Assembly: GCA_963848195.1 (NCBI GenBank)
Contig: CAWKCY010000019.1
Coordinates: forward strand, 1-64,000
Source: CAVQBP01 sp963848195
GTDB lineage: Bacteria; Bacteroidota; Ignavibacteria; Ignavibacteriales; Ignavibacteriaceae
Length of the DNA: 64,000 bases
Reading direction: 5' to 3'
Shown here: positions 51,198-59,918 of the stretch, one piece after another
Layout of the letters: every line of letters begins with the position of its first letter
Numbering within the stretch: position 1 is the stretch's first letter
The notes under the pieces: model-generated
The model's input: only the letters and a program-made list of their open reading frames with translations
What the model was told of the DNA's origin: nothing
The model's database searches: none
Program-made: the position numbers and the translations under genes

Positions 51198-52496
51198 ATG
51201 AAAGATCATTCAGATGTAATAACTACCCCGGAAACAAAAGATATGTTATCCAGGAATACCCTTCTTAAAAGATTTAATTCGATAAGAAGCTTTTCTTTAG
51301 AAATCTGTAAACCTTTAATTACAGAAGATTATGTAATACAATCAATGCCTGATGCAAGTCCTACTAAATGGCATTTATCACATACAAGCTGGTTTTTTGA
51401 AACTTTTGTATTAAAAGAAGCTGTTAAAAATTATAAATCACTGCATCCTCAATATGCCTATTTATTTAATTCCTATTACATCCAGGCTGGTGAAAGATTC
51501 GAAAGGCCAAAAAGAGGATTATTATCAAGACCGAGTGTAGAAGAAGTCTATCAATATAGAGAATACGTTGATAAAAATATGGTGGAATTTTTGGAAAACG
51601 GGAGTGAGGAGAATTTCATGAAATTAGCTCCTGTAATAGAAATAGGTTTACATCATGAACAGCAGCACCAGGAATTAATGTTAACAGATATCAAGCATGT
51701 ATTTTCAATTAACCCTCTTTACCCGGTATACTTAGATATTGAAGATAAGAAGATAAATAATCTTCCGTCCATTAAATGGATCCCATTTGAAGAAGGAGTA
51801 TATCAAATAGGTCATGATGGAAATGGCTTTTCTTATGATAATGAAACACCCCGGCATAAAGTATATGCAGAACCCTTTTCATTAGCTTCCAGATTAATAA
51901 CAAACGGAGAGTATGTAAAATTCATTGAAGACGAAGGTTATAATAGACCTGAATTATGGCTATCTGATGGGGCTGCTACTGTAGCTGCGGAGAACTGGAA
52001 AACTCCGTTCTACTGGAAAAAAGTTGATGATGAATGGTGGAACTTTAAGCTGACAGGCTTTAGAAAAGTAAATCCTGATGAACCTGTTTGTCATGTAAGC
52101 TTTTATGAAGCAGATGCATTTGCTCGATGGGCAGGAGGCAGGCTGCCAACGGAAGCAGAATGGGAAATTGCTGCATCTAGTGCGGAAGTCAGAGGAAATT
52201 TTGTTGAAAATAGAAATTTTCATCCGGTACCTGTACAAGAAGAAAAGAACGATCTGAAACAAATATATGGTGATGTCTGGGAATGGACAAGGAGTTCATA
52301 TTCCCCGTATCCGGGTTATAAAACACTTCCGGGAGCACTTGGAGAGTATAACGGCAAATTCATGTCTAGCCAGATGGTTTTGCGCGGTGGCTCCTGCGCA
52401 ACATCAAACACTCATATTAGAAAAACATACCGCAATTTTTTCCCTCCTAATGCACGATGGCAGTTTATGGGGATAAGATTAGCAAAAGATGTTTAA
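51198..52496 (+). CDS. egtB: Ergothioneine biosynthesis protein EgtB (sulfoxide synthase), 432 aa
   Basis: EgtB is the non-haem iron enzyme that joins hercynine to a thiol donor using O2. The N-terminal DinB-like half supplies iron ligands: SPTKWHLSHTSWFFETFVL and the HX3HXE motif in LHHEQQHQELMLTD. The C-terminal half is the FGE-sulfatase fold (GGRLPTEAEWEIAA, YGDVWEWTRSSYSPYPGY, VLRGGSCATSNTHIRKTYRN). There is no fused methyltransferase domain, so it is not OvoA. It is followed by egtD 74 bases later. Whether the donor is cysteine or gamma-Glu-Cys cannot be told. Confidence 0.9.
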   Translation: MKDHSDVITTPETKDMLSRNTLLKRFNSIRSFSLEICKPLITEDYVIQSMPDASPTKWHLSHTSWFFETFVLKEAVKNYKSLHPQYAYLFNSYYIQAGERFERPKRGLLSRPSVEEVYQYREYVDKNMVEFLENGSEENFMKLAPVIEIGLHHEQQHQELMLTDIKHVFSINPLYPVYLDIEDKKINNLPSIKWIPFEEGVYQIGHDGNGFSYDNETPRHKVYAEPFSLASRLITNGEYVKFIEDEGYNRPELWLSDGAATVAAENWKTPFYWKKVDDEWWNFKLTGFRKVNPDEPVCHVSFYEADAFARWAGGRLPTEAEWEIAASSAEVRGNFVENRNFHPVPVQEEKNDLKQIYGDVWEWTRSSYSPYPGYKTLPGALGEYNGKFMSSQMVLRGGSCATSNTHIRKTYRNFFPPNARWQFMGIRLAKDV

Positions 52497-52570
52497 TTTA
52501 AACGACAATTTAAGTTGCATTTCACTTAAGGAGTGACCTGCATACTGTAATAAATTAAAAGGTTTAAGAA

Positions 52571-53518
52571 ATGACTATAAAAACTGAAGAGATCACTCAG
52601 GAGGAAATTATATCCGAAGTGATTGAAGGATTATCATTGACTCCAAAACGGCTGCCCTGCAAGTTATTTTACGATGAAAAAGGTTCAGCACTTTTTGATA
52701 AAATATGCGAGCTCGATGAATATTATCCTACTCGTACAGAATTGAAAATAATGGAAGAAAACATAGAAGAAATGTCTGCTTTATTGGGAAAAGGTACTTT
52801 ACTGATTGAATTAGGGAGCGGCAGCAGCATTAAGATACGGCTTTTACTAGATAACATTCCGGGTTTAGCAGGATATGTACCTATCGATATTTCAGCAGTT
52901 CATCTTATTCAATCCTCAAACGAATTAAAGGAATTATATCCGCACCTTGATATTTTCCCTCTTGCTGCAGATTATACAAAAGATTTTGAATTACCGGAAA
53001 TAGATAAACCATTTGATCATAAAGCTGTTTATTATCCCGGTTCTACAATCGGCAATTTTACTCCTATTCAGGCAAAAAATTTTTTAAGAAGAATAGCAAA
53101 GATATGCGGAACGAACGGCGGGATAATAATTGGAGTTGATTTAAAAAAGAATAGAAAAATATTAGAAGCTGCATATAATGATCAACAAGGGGTGACTGCC
53201 GCTTTTAATTTAAATATACTTGAGCATTTGAATAATGAATTAAATAGTGATTTTGATTTAAACAATTTTAAGCATTTGTCATTTTTTAACGATGAAAAAA
53301 GCAGAATCGAAATGCATTTAATTTCTGAGAAAAATCAAGATGTTCATTTAAATGGTTCAATTATACATTTCAGGAAAAACGAATCAATTTTAACAGAATA
53401 TTCATATAAATATACTATAGAAAGTTTTGCCGAATTAGTATCAGATTGTTTTGAAGTTAGAAAGGTATGGACAGATAAGGAGCATCTGTTTAGTATACAG
53501 TATTTAAGGGTGAAATAG
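52571..53518 (+). CDS. egtD: L-histidine N-alpha-methyltransferase EgtD, 315 aa
   Basis: EgtD trimethylates histidine to hercynine, the first step of ergothioneine synthesis. Family text is clear: LPCKLFYDEKGSALFDKICE, then the AdoMet site LIELGSGSSIKIRLLLDNIP, YVPIDIS and YYPGSTIGNFTPIQAKNFLR. It lies directly after egtB on the same strand and completes the minimal pair. No egtE-like lyase or EanB rhodanese is seen in the window. Confidence 0.93.
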   Translation: MTIKTEEITQEEIISEVIEGLSLTPKRLPCKLFYDEKGSALFDKICELDEYYPTRTELKIMEENIEEMSALLGKGTLLIELGSGSSIKIRLLLDNIPGLAGYVPIDISAVHLIQSSNELKELYPHLDIFPLAADYTKDFELPEIDKPFDHKAVYYPGSTIGNFTPIQAKNFLRRIAKICGTNGGIIIGVDLKKNRKILEAAYNDQQGVTAAFNLNILEHLNNELNSDFDLNNFKHLSFFNDEKSRIEMHLISEKNQDVHLNGSIIHFRKNESILTEYSYKYTIESFAELVSDCFEVRKVWTDKEHLFSIQYLRVK

Positions 53519-53668
53519 ATGAAGTTTATTTCTTTTACATCGAACCTATCTAAATCTTTCCCTGGAGAAGGGAAAGACTTTATTAGCATTTATGTCTTTA
53601 GATATGGCATTCTGGATTTTCTTTATAATGCTAAATCATAATATTTTTTGAAATAGATAAATTTTTTT

Positions 53669-54169
53669 TTATTCCATCGGTTTCATATTCATAGCAGACC
53701 ATTCTTCATATGAGGGACCGTAAATGCCCGGAACTTTCAAACCTGCTGCACGCATAATGACCGTCATTTGTGCCCGATGATGTATTTGATGTTTTATTAA
53801 TGAGACTAAGACAGCTTCTTTTGTCCACATTTCCCCATACATATTTACCTGTTCGGACAGCGATTCATCATTCCATTCTTTTGATAATTGGTCTTCAATA
53901 TTTTTAGATGCAGATTTGTAATTTTCTATAATATCCTCAGCATGCGGTGAAAAATTATTATCATCATTTAATTCTTGGAATTTTAATCCTGTTCTATTCA
54001 GCATTTCCCCGATAGTTGCAGTAATATGCCATGCCAGTCTTCCCAGAGATCTGCCTTTGGGAGTAATTCTATGATTCAATGTTTCATTAGTCAAATTGGA
54101 AAATACTTTTATAGTCGATTCACTTTCATTTTTCCAATCATCTATGAATTCTTTTATTGTGTGGTACAT
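53669..54169 (-). CDS. DinB-family protein, 166 aa
   Basis: A four-helix DinB/YfiT-type metalloprotein. Histidine ligands are visible in LGRLAWHITATIGEMLNRTG and LVSLIKHQIHHRAQMTVIMR. Such proteins are putative thiol-dependent transferases. It converges with egtD, whose EgtB partner also uses a DinB-like domain, but no functional link is implied. Confidence 0.82.
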   Translation of the reverse strand: MYHTIKEFIDDWKNESESTIKVFSNLTNETLNHRITPKGRSLGRLAWHITATIGEMLNRTGLKFQELNDDNNFSPHAEDIIENYKSASKNIEDQLSKEWNDESLSEQVNMYGEMWTKEAVLVSLIKHQIHHRAQMTVIMRAAGLKVPGIYGPSYEEWSAMNMKPME

Positions 54170-54214
54170 AATAGACCCCTTAAGTTTTTATTAATTATTG
54201 ATTTACACAGCTCT

Positions 54215-54307
54215 AAAGATGACATCTTTAATAAGTAGATTATTTTTATTATTAATAGAATATATGTTATATAAAACTCCATTTTAATTAGTAAAGATGT
54301 CATCTTT
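54215..54307. repeat. AAAGATG inverted-repeat element, copy G (inverted orientation)
   Basis: AAAGATGACATCTTT at 54215-54229 and AAAGATGTCATCTTT at 54293-54307. The end CATTTTAATTAGTAAAGATG matches copy F. It lies only 3 bases from the valS stop codon. Confidence 0.85.
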
Positions 54308-54310
54308 CAG

Positions 54311-56956
54311 TTAGTTACTAAAAGTAGTTAAAATTTCTTTTAATTTCTCTAGACTTTTCTCCCAATCTGTTTTCTTTGTTCTTTCCCTTTCAACGACATC
54401 CGGAGCGGCATTTATAACAAACTTTTCATTGGATAATTTTTTATTTATTCCAGCTAAAGCTCCTTCCAATCTTGTAATTTCTTTTTGAAGCCTGTTTCTT
54501 TCAACTTCAAGATCAATCAACCCTTCAAGAGGTATATATATTTCAGCATCTTTAATTACTGCAGAAGCAGAGGCAGTTGGTTTTTGAATATTACTATCAA
54601 CGGTTATATTATCGATGCGGGCTAATTTTTTGATATAATTTAATTGATATTCCGGAATTTCTTTAGTTTTAATATATGCATCCACAAATTTTGAAGGAGG
54701 TATATTCATCTCTCCCCTAATATTTCTAATAGCAGTTATAATATTCTGCATAAATTTCATCTCAGTTTCAGCTTGAATATCAATTAAAGACTCATCCGGC
54801 TCAGGATATTTCGAAACTGAAATACTATCCGTTTCTCCTCTTTCTTCTATTAAATGCCAGAGCTCTTCTGTTATAAACGGCATAAACGGATGAACAATTT
54901 TAAGTAAATTTTCGAATATATTTATTGCCCTGCTTAAGACCGCGGATTTAACTTCATCGTTATCAGAATATAATCTGTCCTTTGAAAGTTCAATATACCA
55001 ATCACAGAAATCACTCCATACAAAGGAATAAACAATTTTTGATGCATTGTTAATTTCAAATTTGTCCATTGCTTTATTCAGATCTATAACTGTCTGAACA
55101 AAGCGGGATTCAATCCATCTATCGGAAAAGTCGATATGCTTATCGAGCAAATTTTTATTAACCGGAACAGACTTGGTATTCATCAAAAGGAAACGACCTG
55201 CATTCCATATTTTATTGGCAAAGTTTCTTCCAATTTCACATTTATCTTCACTAAATAGAACGTCCTGCCCTAGAGGAGCTAAATATATAACTGTAAATCT
55301 TAAGGCATCAGCTCCATAATCTTTAATTACATCGAGAGGATCGGAAGAATTCCCCAGAGATTTGCTCATTTTCCTTCCCTGGAGATCCCTAATAATACTT
55401 GTGAAATAAACATCACTAAAGGGGATATCTTTTTTGAAATGGAGGCCTGCCATTATCATTCTTGCGACCCAGAAGAAAATTATGTCGGGCGCGGTAACAA
55501 GTGTATTAGTTGGGTAATAATAATTTTGTTCTTCGTCAGTTTTAAATACATCGAAAGCCCACAACCAGCTAGAAGCCCATGTATCTAAAACATCATCATC
55601 CTGTTTAATATTAGCTGAGCCGCAATGAGGACACTTTTCCGGAGGATTAACAGAAACAATAGGGTTCCTGCATTCTATGTTACAGTGGTCATCACCGATA
55701 CAATACCAAACGGGTATCCTATGTCCCCACCAGAGCTGGCGTGAAATACACCAGTCTTTTATGTTGTTCATCCAATTGTCATATGTCTTTATCCAATGTT
55801 CGGGATAAAATTTAACCTTTCCTTCATTAACTGCGTTTAAAGCAGGCTTTGAAAGTTCACTCATGCTCATGAACCATTGTTCGGAAAGATAAGGTTCAAT
55901 AGGAACCCCGCCTCTTTCGGAGTAACCTACATTGTTTTGATAATCTTCCTCCTTCTCAAGGAGTTTAAGTTCATCCATTTTTGCGACAACTTTTTTTCTT
56001 GCTTCAAATCTATCCATATTTTGAAATTCTGCGGGGACATTTTCATTAGTTGAAGCATCCGGATTGAAAATATTTATAATTTCCAGGCTGTGTCTTTTAC
56101 CCATTTCATAATCATTTACATCATGGCCGGGAGTAACTTTAACTGCACCGGTACCAAATTCAGAATCTACATATTCATCACCAAAAATAGGTATTTCACG
56201 CCCTGCAATTGGAAGTATGACTGTTTTACCGATTAAACTTTTATATCTTTGATCAGCAGGATTTACAGCAACACCTGTATCTCCGAGCATAGTTTCGGGA
56301 CGCGTAGTAGCTACGGTTATAAATTCATCACTTTCTTTAAGAGGATATTTGAAGAACCACAGCTTTCCATTAACGGAACGATAGATTACTTCTTCATCAG
56401 AGATAGCGGAGCGGGAAGCAGGATCCCAATTTACCATCCTATAGCCCCGATAAATTTTCCCTTCATTATAAAGTGCGACAAACGTTTCGATTACCTTTTT
56501 ATAATAATCAGGGTCCATTGTAAAGCGTTCACGCTGCCAATCGCAGCTAACACCAAGTTTTTTAAGCTGCTGAATAATAATACCCCCGTACTTTTCCTTC
56601 CATTCCCAGCAATGTTTTACGAATTCTTCTCTGCCTATTTCATATTTATCAAGTCCCTGCTCTTTTAAGTAATTGGTTACTTTAGTTTCGGTAGCAATAG
56701 AAGCATGATCGGTACCCGGAACCCAGCAGGCATTATATCCCTGCATTCGTTTTGTTCGAATCAGTATATCCTGGATTGTATTGTTTAGGATATGTCCCAT
56801 TGTTAAAATGCCGGTAATATTAGGCGGAGGGATTACAACGGTATACGGCTCTTTAGTTTTATCTATTTCCGAATGAAATAAACTGTTATCCAGCCAAAAC
56901 TTTGACCATTTATCTTCAACTTCCGAGGGATTGTATGCTTTTGGAATTTCTGACAT
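54311..56956 (-). CDS. valS: Valyl-tRNA synthetase, 881 aa
   Basis: This class I synthetase charges tRNA-Val. It shows the HIGH-type motif in PPPNITGILTMGHILNNTIQ, the editing domain (TRPETMLGDTGVAVNPADQR), KMSKS in GRKMSKSLGNSSDPLDVIKD, the zinc-like CPHCGSANIKQDDDVLDTWA and the C-terminal coiled-coil arm (EVERNRLQKEITRLEGALAG). Length is normal. It is a single-copy housekeeping gene and a good taxonomic marker. Confidence 0.97.
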   Translation of the reverse strand: MSEIPKAYNPSEVEDKWSKFWLDNSLFHSEIDKTKEPYTVVIPPPNITGILTMGHILNNTIQDILIRTKRMQGYNACWVPGTDHASIATETKVTNYLKEQGLDKYEIGREEFVKHCWEWKEKYGGIIIQQLKKLGVSCDWQRERFTMDPDYYKKVIETFVALYNEGKIYRGYRMVNWDPASRSAISDEEVIYRSVNGKLWFFKYPLKESDEFITVATTRPETMLGDTGVAVNPADQRYKSLIGKTVILPIAGREIPIFGDEYVDSEFGTGAVKVTPGHDVNDYEMGKRHSLEIINIFNPDASTNENVPAEFQNMDRFEARKKVVAKMDELKLLEKEEDYQNNVGYSERGGVPIEPYLSEQWFMSMSELSKPALNAVNEGKVKFYPEHWIKTYDNWMNNIKDWCISRQLWWGHRIPVWYCIGDDHCNIECRNPIVSVNPPEKCPHCGSANIKQDDDVLDTWASSWLWAFDVFKTDEEQNYYYPTNTLVTAPDIIFFWVARMIMAGLHFKKDIPFSDVYFTSIIRDLQGRKMSKSLGNSSDPLDVIKDYGADALRFTVIYLAPLGQDVLFSEDKCEIGRNFANKIWNAGRFLLMNTKSVPVNKNLLDKHIDFSDRWIESRFVQTVIDLNKAMDKFEINNASKIVYSFVWSDFCDWYIELSKDRLYSDNDEVKSAVLSRAINIFENLLKIVHPFMPFITEELWHLIEERGETDSISVSKYPEPDESLIDIQAETEMKFMQNIITAIRNIRGEMNIPPSKFVDAYIKTKEIPEYQLNYIKKLARIDNITVDSNIQKPTASASAVIKDAEIYIPLEGLIDLEVERNRLQKEITRLEGALAGINKKLSNEKFVINAAPDVVERERTKKTDWEKSLEKLKEILTTFSN

Positions 56957-57068
56957 AATTATTCTATTTGTTTCTGAAATACTTGAAGTGCAAATATAAA
57001 AAAAATTGGGGAGAGGTCTTAGGCGGATATTTCATTCTTACATTTTAGGTATTAAAAAGAGTAACTAA

Positions 57069-57101
57069 AGCGTATGTGAAGCGTATGTGGAGCGTACCTG
57101 A
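57069..57101. repeat. Three tandem copies of an 11-bp unit
   Basis: AGCGTATGTGA, AGCGTATGTGG and AGCGTACCTGA follow each other without gaps in the 343-base space between valS and the XRE gene. Nothing else was recognised in that space. Confidence 0.6.
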
Positions 57102-57299
57102 GATGTAGTTGTACTTTAATGATAGACATTTTAAAACAAAAGAAATTTAAGCAGCCTATTAAGGAAATTTGCTATATATTTTTCAATAAAACTTAAATGA
57201 ATATCGAGATATCTGAGAAGAATACAAATCTGAAGATTAGAAAAACTATGCATTGCTAAAATATATTTCATATTTTTGATGATATCAAAATAACTTTAT

Positions 57300-57614
57300 A
57301 TGTCCAAGATAATTAGAGCGCCAATTAATCCAGCAATTTTAGAATGGGCACTTAAAGATCTGAATTTAAGTGTGGATGAGTTTGCCCAAAAGGTAAAAGT
57401 AAAACCGGAACAGGTTAATAGTTGGTTATCCGGTGAATCTGAACCCCCTTATAAACAGCTTGAAAATATTGCGTACAAAATCTTAAAGCTTCCTCTTGCA
57501 GCTTTCTTTCTAGCAGAACCGCCGGAGAACCTGACAATAAGAAGAAAATTCAGAACTCTGCCGGAATATCTTCTTTATAATGAAATATGTCTTCGATACC
57601 GGTCCCTTTATTGA
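57300..57614 (+). CDS. XRE-type helix-turn-helix antitoxin, 104 aa
   Basis: Residues about 10-65 are an XRE/Cro helix-turn-helix (LNLSVDEFAQKVKVKPEQVN, SWLSGESEPPYKQLENIAYK), followed by the LAAFFLAEPPE segment and the (I/L)RRKFRTLPE stretch that links HTH and ImmA-like domains in related proteins. Here it stops soon after, and the PIN-like toxin starts inside its last 35 bases. It is the probable antitoxin and repressor of the pair. Confidence 0.82.
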   Translation: MSKIIRAPINPAILEWALKDLNLSVDEFAQKVKVKPEQVNSWLSGESEPPYKQLENIAYKILKLPLAAFFLAEPPENLTIRRKFRTLPEYLLYNEICLRYRSLY

Positions 57615-58038
57615 CTGCAGATATTATTATCCAAACATTTTCAAAACATATTGGAATAAATTAAATCAACATGCAGAAATCAGAGATATAATCTCTGTTA
57701 GAGAGGTATATAATGAAATTCAGAAAGGAAGCGATATTGTTTCCGACTGGGCTGATCAGAATTCAAGCATTTTTGAAGAACCATCTGCCGGAGAATTTGA
57801 AGTTGTAAGAGATATCATGTCGAGGCATAAAGAACTTATCAGAATGCTTAATTTTACCGGTGGAAGACCTGTTGCCGATCCTTTTATAATAGCGAAAGCA
57901 AAGGTTAATGGTTTAGTAGTTGTTACACAGGAAAAATTTAGAGAAAACGCCCATAAAATTCCCAATATTTGTTCTGAACATGGCGTAGAATATATGACGC
58001 TTGAAGAATTCATGTTGAATGAAGGCTGGGAGTTTTGA
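57580..58038 (+). CDS. DUF4411 PIN-like toxin, 152 aa
   Basis: The start MKYVFDTGPFIDCRYYYPNI and the acidic residues in VADPFIIAKAKVNGLVVVTQ are those of DUF4411, a PIN-fold RNase group usually found with XRE antitoxins. Expected features ISVREVYNEIQKGSDIVSDW and the C-terminal KIPNICSEHGVEYMTLEEFM are present. Frames overlap by 35 bases with the XRE gene, so translation is coupled. Confidence 0.85.
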   Translation: MKYVFDTGPFIDCRYYYPNIFKTYWNKLNQHAEIRDIISVREVYNEIQKGSDIVSDWADQNSSIFEEPSAGEFEVVRDIMSRHKELIRMLNFTGGRPVADPFIIAKAKVNGLVVVTQEKFRENAHKIPNICSEHGVEYMTLEEFMLNEGWEF

Positions 58039-58079
58039 TATTGAGATTTCCTGTTTCACTTTTTCAATATTCAGCTCTG

Positions 58080-58108
58080 GAAAACCTTACGAAATAGCGT
58101 AGGTTTTC
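58080..58108 (+). terminator. Hairpin after the DUF4411 toxin, probable terminator
   Basis: GAAAACCTTACG pairs with CGTAGGTTTTC (one bulge) and is followed six bases later by a run of Ts. It lies 41 bases past the toxin stop. Confidence 0.6.
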
Positions 58109-58246
58109 GACCATTTTTTCACCTCTAAGCAACCTTTTTCCTATCAACCCACCATTTATCCCTCCTCAAAAAAAAATCCCCTCTCAAAATCAATTTACCC
58201 TGGAAAGGCTAAGAGGAGGCTATGGCATAGGAAGTTAAAAAAAGGT

Positions 58247-58337
58247 CTCCTAACTACCCTTTTTTAAAGAGAAAATATTTTAGGCATATATAACTATGCC
58301 TCACCCTGAGTTTTGTTTAAAAACGGGTAGTTGAGAG
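58247..58337. other. Structured intergenic segment with nested inverted repeats
   Basis: CTCCTAACTACCC (58247-58259) can pair with GGGTAGTTGAGAG (58325-58337) with few mismatches, and inside lies a perfect hairpin AGGCATA/TATGCCT at 58282-58301. A partial outer repeat AGAGGAGGCTATGGCATAGG lies just upstream at about 58212. The 350-base gap 58039-58388 otherwise has no gene. It may be a small RNA, a terminator pair or a repeat remnant. Confidence 0.45.
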
Positions 58338-58388
58338 GCTATTTTTTAGCAAAAATCGAAGAATAAAATCCATGTCCACTCCAAAATC

Positions 58389-58589
58389 TTGCGGGGTAAA
58401 TCTGTTGTTGAAAATCTGTCTACTGATCTGCAAAAGGAATTTCCCGGTATAAAAGGATTTTCAACGCAAAACCTATGGTATATGCGTCAGTTTTACTCCA
58501 TTTTCAAAAATGATTCAAAACTCCAACCACAGGTTGGAGAAATTAGCTGGGCTAAACATTTGACTTTGTTTGAATTTTTGGGATTTTAA
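58389..58589 (+). pseudogene. N-terminal fragment of a DUF1016/YhcG-type nuclease protein
   Basis: The text KSVVENLSTDLQKEFPGIKG FSTQNLWYMRQFYSIFKND continues to LQPQVGEISWAKHLTL, the diagnostic part of the DUF1016 N-terminal domain. The reading frame then stops after FEFLGF, while intact members continue for over 200 residues with a PD-(D/E)XK nuclease domain, absent here. The start also lacks the usual N-terminal helix. It is a remnant next to the XRE/DUF4411 pair. Confidence 0.75.
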
Positions 58590-58622
58590 GGGAATAAATT
58601 TTTCATTTTATGAGATTGTGTT

Positions 58623-59870
58623 ATGGCTGTTGTAAAACCTTTCAAAGCACTTAGACCTAAAAAAGAAATTGGTGAGCTTGTAGCAAGTGTTCCTTATGAC
58701 GTTGTGGATAAAGAAGAAGCTAGAGAATACGCTAAAGATAATCCTTTAAGTTTTTTAAGAGTTACTAGAGCGGAAATAGAATTGCCGGATGATATTGATG
58801 TTTATTCGAACGGAGTATATGAAAAGGCAAAAGAAAATCTTGAAAGACTGCGAAAAGAAGCACCATTGAAAATTGATGAAGAAGAACATTATTATTTATA
58901 CAGATTAGAAATGAACGGGCATGCACAGGTTGGAATAGGTGCAGTTTTTTCTATTGACGATTATGATAATAATGTAATTTTAAAACATGAAAATACCCGG
59001 AAAGTAAAAGAAGATGACAGAACAAACCATATAATTACTACGAATGCCCAGACAGGTGCTGTATTTTTAACTTATAAAGGAGTACCGTCAATCGATAATA
59101 TAGTAAATAGGACTGTACTTGAATCAGAGCCCTTATATGATTTTACATCTAAGGATAATATTAAACATACCTTGTGGAGCTTGTCCAAAGAATATAATAA
59201 ACTTTTGATGGATGAATTCACAAAGATTAAAAATCTTTATATTGCCGACGGGCATCATAGAGCAGCAAGTGCAAGCCGCGCAAGAAAGGTAAAACAAGAA
59301 GCCAATCCCTCCCATAAAGGGAATGAGGATTACAACTATTTTCTTGCGGTTTTATTCCCTGCTGACCAGGTAAAGATTCTGCCGTATAATAGGATAGTAT
59401 ATAATTTAAATGGTTTAAGTAAGGAAGAATTTCTTCATAAGATAAATGAAAAATTCCAGGTTGAGAAAGGTAGTATAAAAGAGCCAGTTCAAAGAAAAAG
59501 TTTTGGAATGTATTTAGATGGAGAATGGTATCAATTAAAAATAAGGAATTCAATTAATGCGAGCATCAGTCTGTCAAGTTCCGTATCAGAGACTTTAGAT
59601 GTAAGCATACTGCAGGATTTCTTATTAAACCCAATACTTGGAATAGTAGATCAAAGGACAGACAAAAACATAGATTTTATCGGAGGCATAAGAGGGACAA
59701 AGGAACTGGAAAAATTGGTTAATAGCGGGAAAGCAGCAGTGGCGTTTTCCTTATATCCTGTTTCAATTGAAGATTTAATGAAAATTTCAGACGCAGGAGA
59801 GAAAATGCCTCCTAAATCAACGTGGTTTGAACCGAAATTAAGAGACGGGTTATTAGTATATTTGGTATAG
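58623..59870 (+). CDS. DUF1015-family protein, 415 aa
   Basis: The family start VVKPFKALRPKKEIGELVAS VPYDVVDKEEAREYAKDNPL and the central ADGHHRAASASRARKVKQ with its His pair define DUF1015. Members are widely conserved and often sit next to serine-synthesis genes, as here (serC follows 48 bases later). The ADGHHR motif suggests nucleotide or phosphate binding; the reaction is not known to me. Confidence 0.88.
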   Translation: MAVVKPFKALRPKKEIGELVASVPYDVVDKEEAREYAKDNPLSFLRVTRAEIELPDDIDVYSNGVYEKAKENLERLRKEAPLKIDEEEHYYLYRLEMNGHAQVGIGAVFSIDDYDNNVILKHENTRKVKEDDRTNHIITTNAQTGAVFLTYKGVPSIDNIVNRTVLESEPLYDFTSKDNIKHTLWSLSKEYNKLLMDEFTKIKNLYIADGHHRAASASRARKVKQEANPSHKGNEDYNYFLAVLFPADQVKILPYNRIVYNLNGLSKEEFLHKINEKFQVEKGSIKEPVQRKSFGMYLDGEWYQLKIRNSINASISLSSSVSETLDVSILQDFLLNPILGIVDQRTDKNIDFIGGIRGTKELEKLVNSGKAAVAFSLYPVSIEDLMKISDAGEKMPPKSTWFEPKLRDGLLVYLV

Positions 59871-59918
59871 GAATCTGATTTATTCATTTATTTAATATTA
59901 TAATAAAGGGAGAGTTCT

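Noticed and set aside
51198..52496. Ovothiol synthase OvoA
   Set aside because: The protein ends after the FGE-sulfatase domain and lacks the C-terminal methyltransferase domain; the next gene is egtD.
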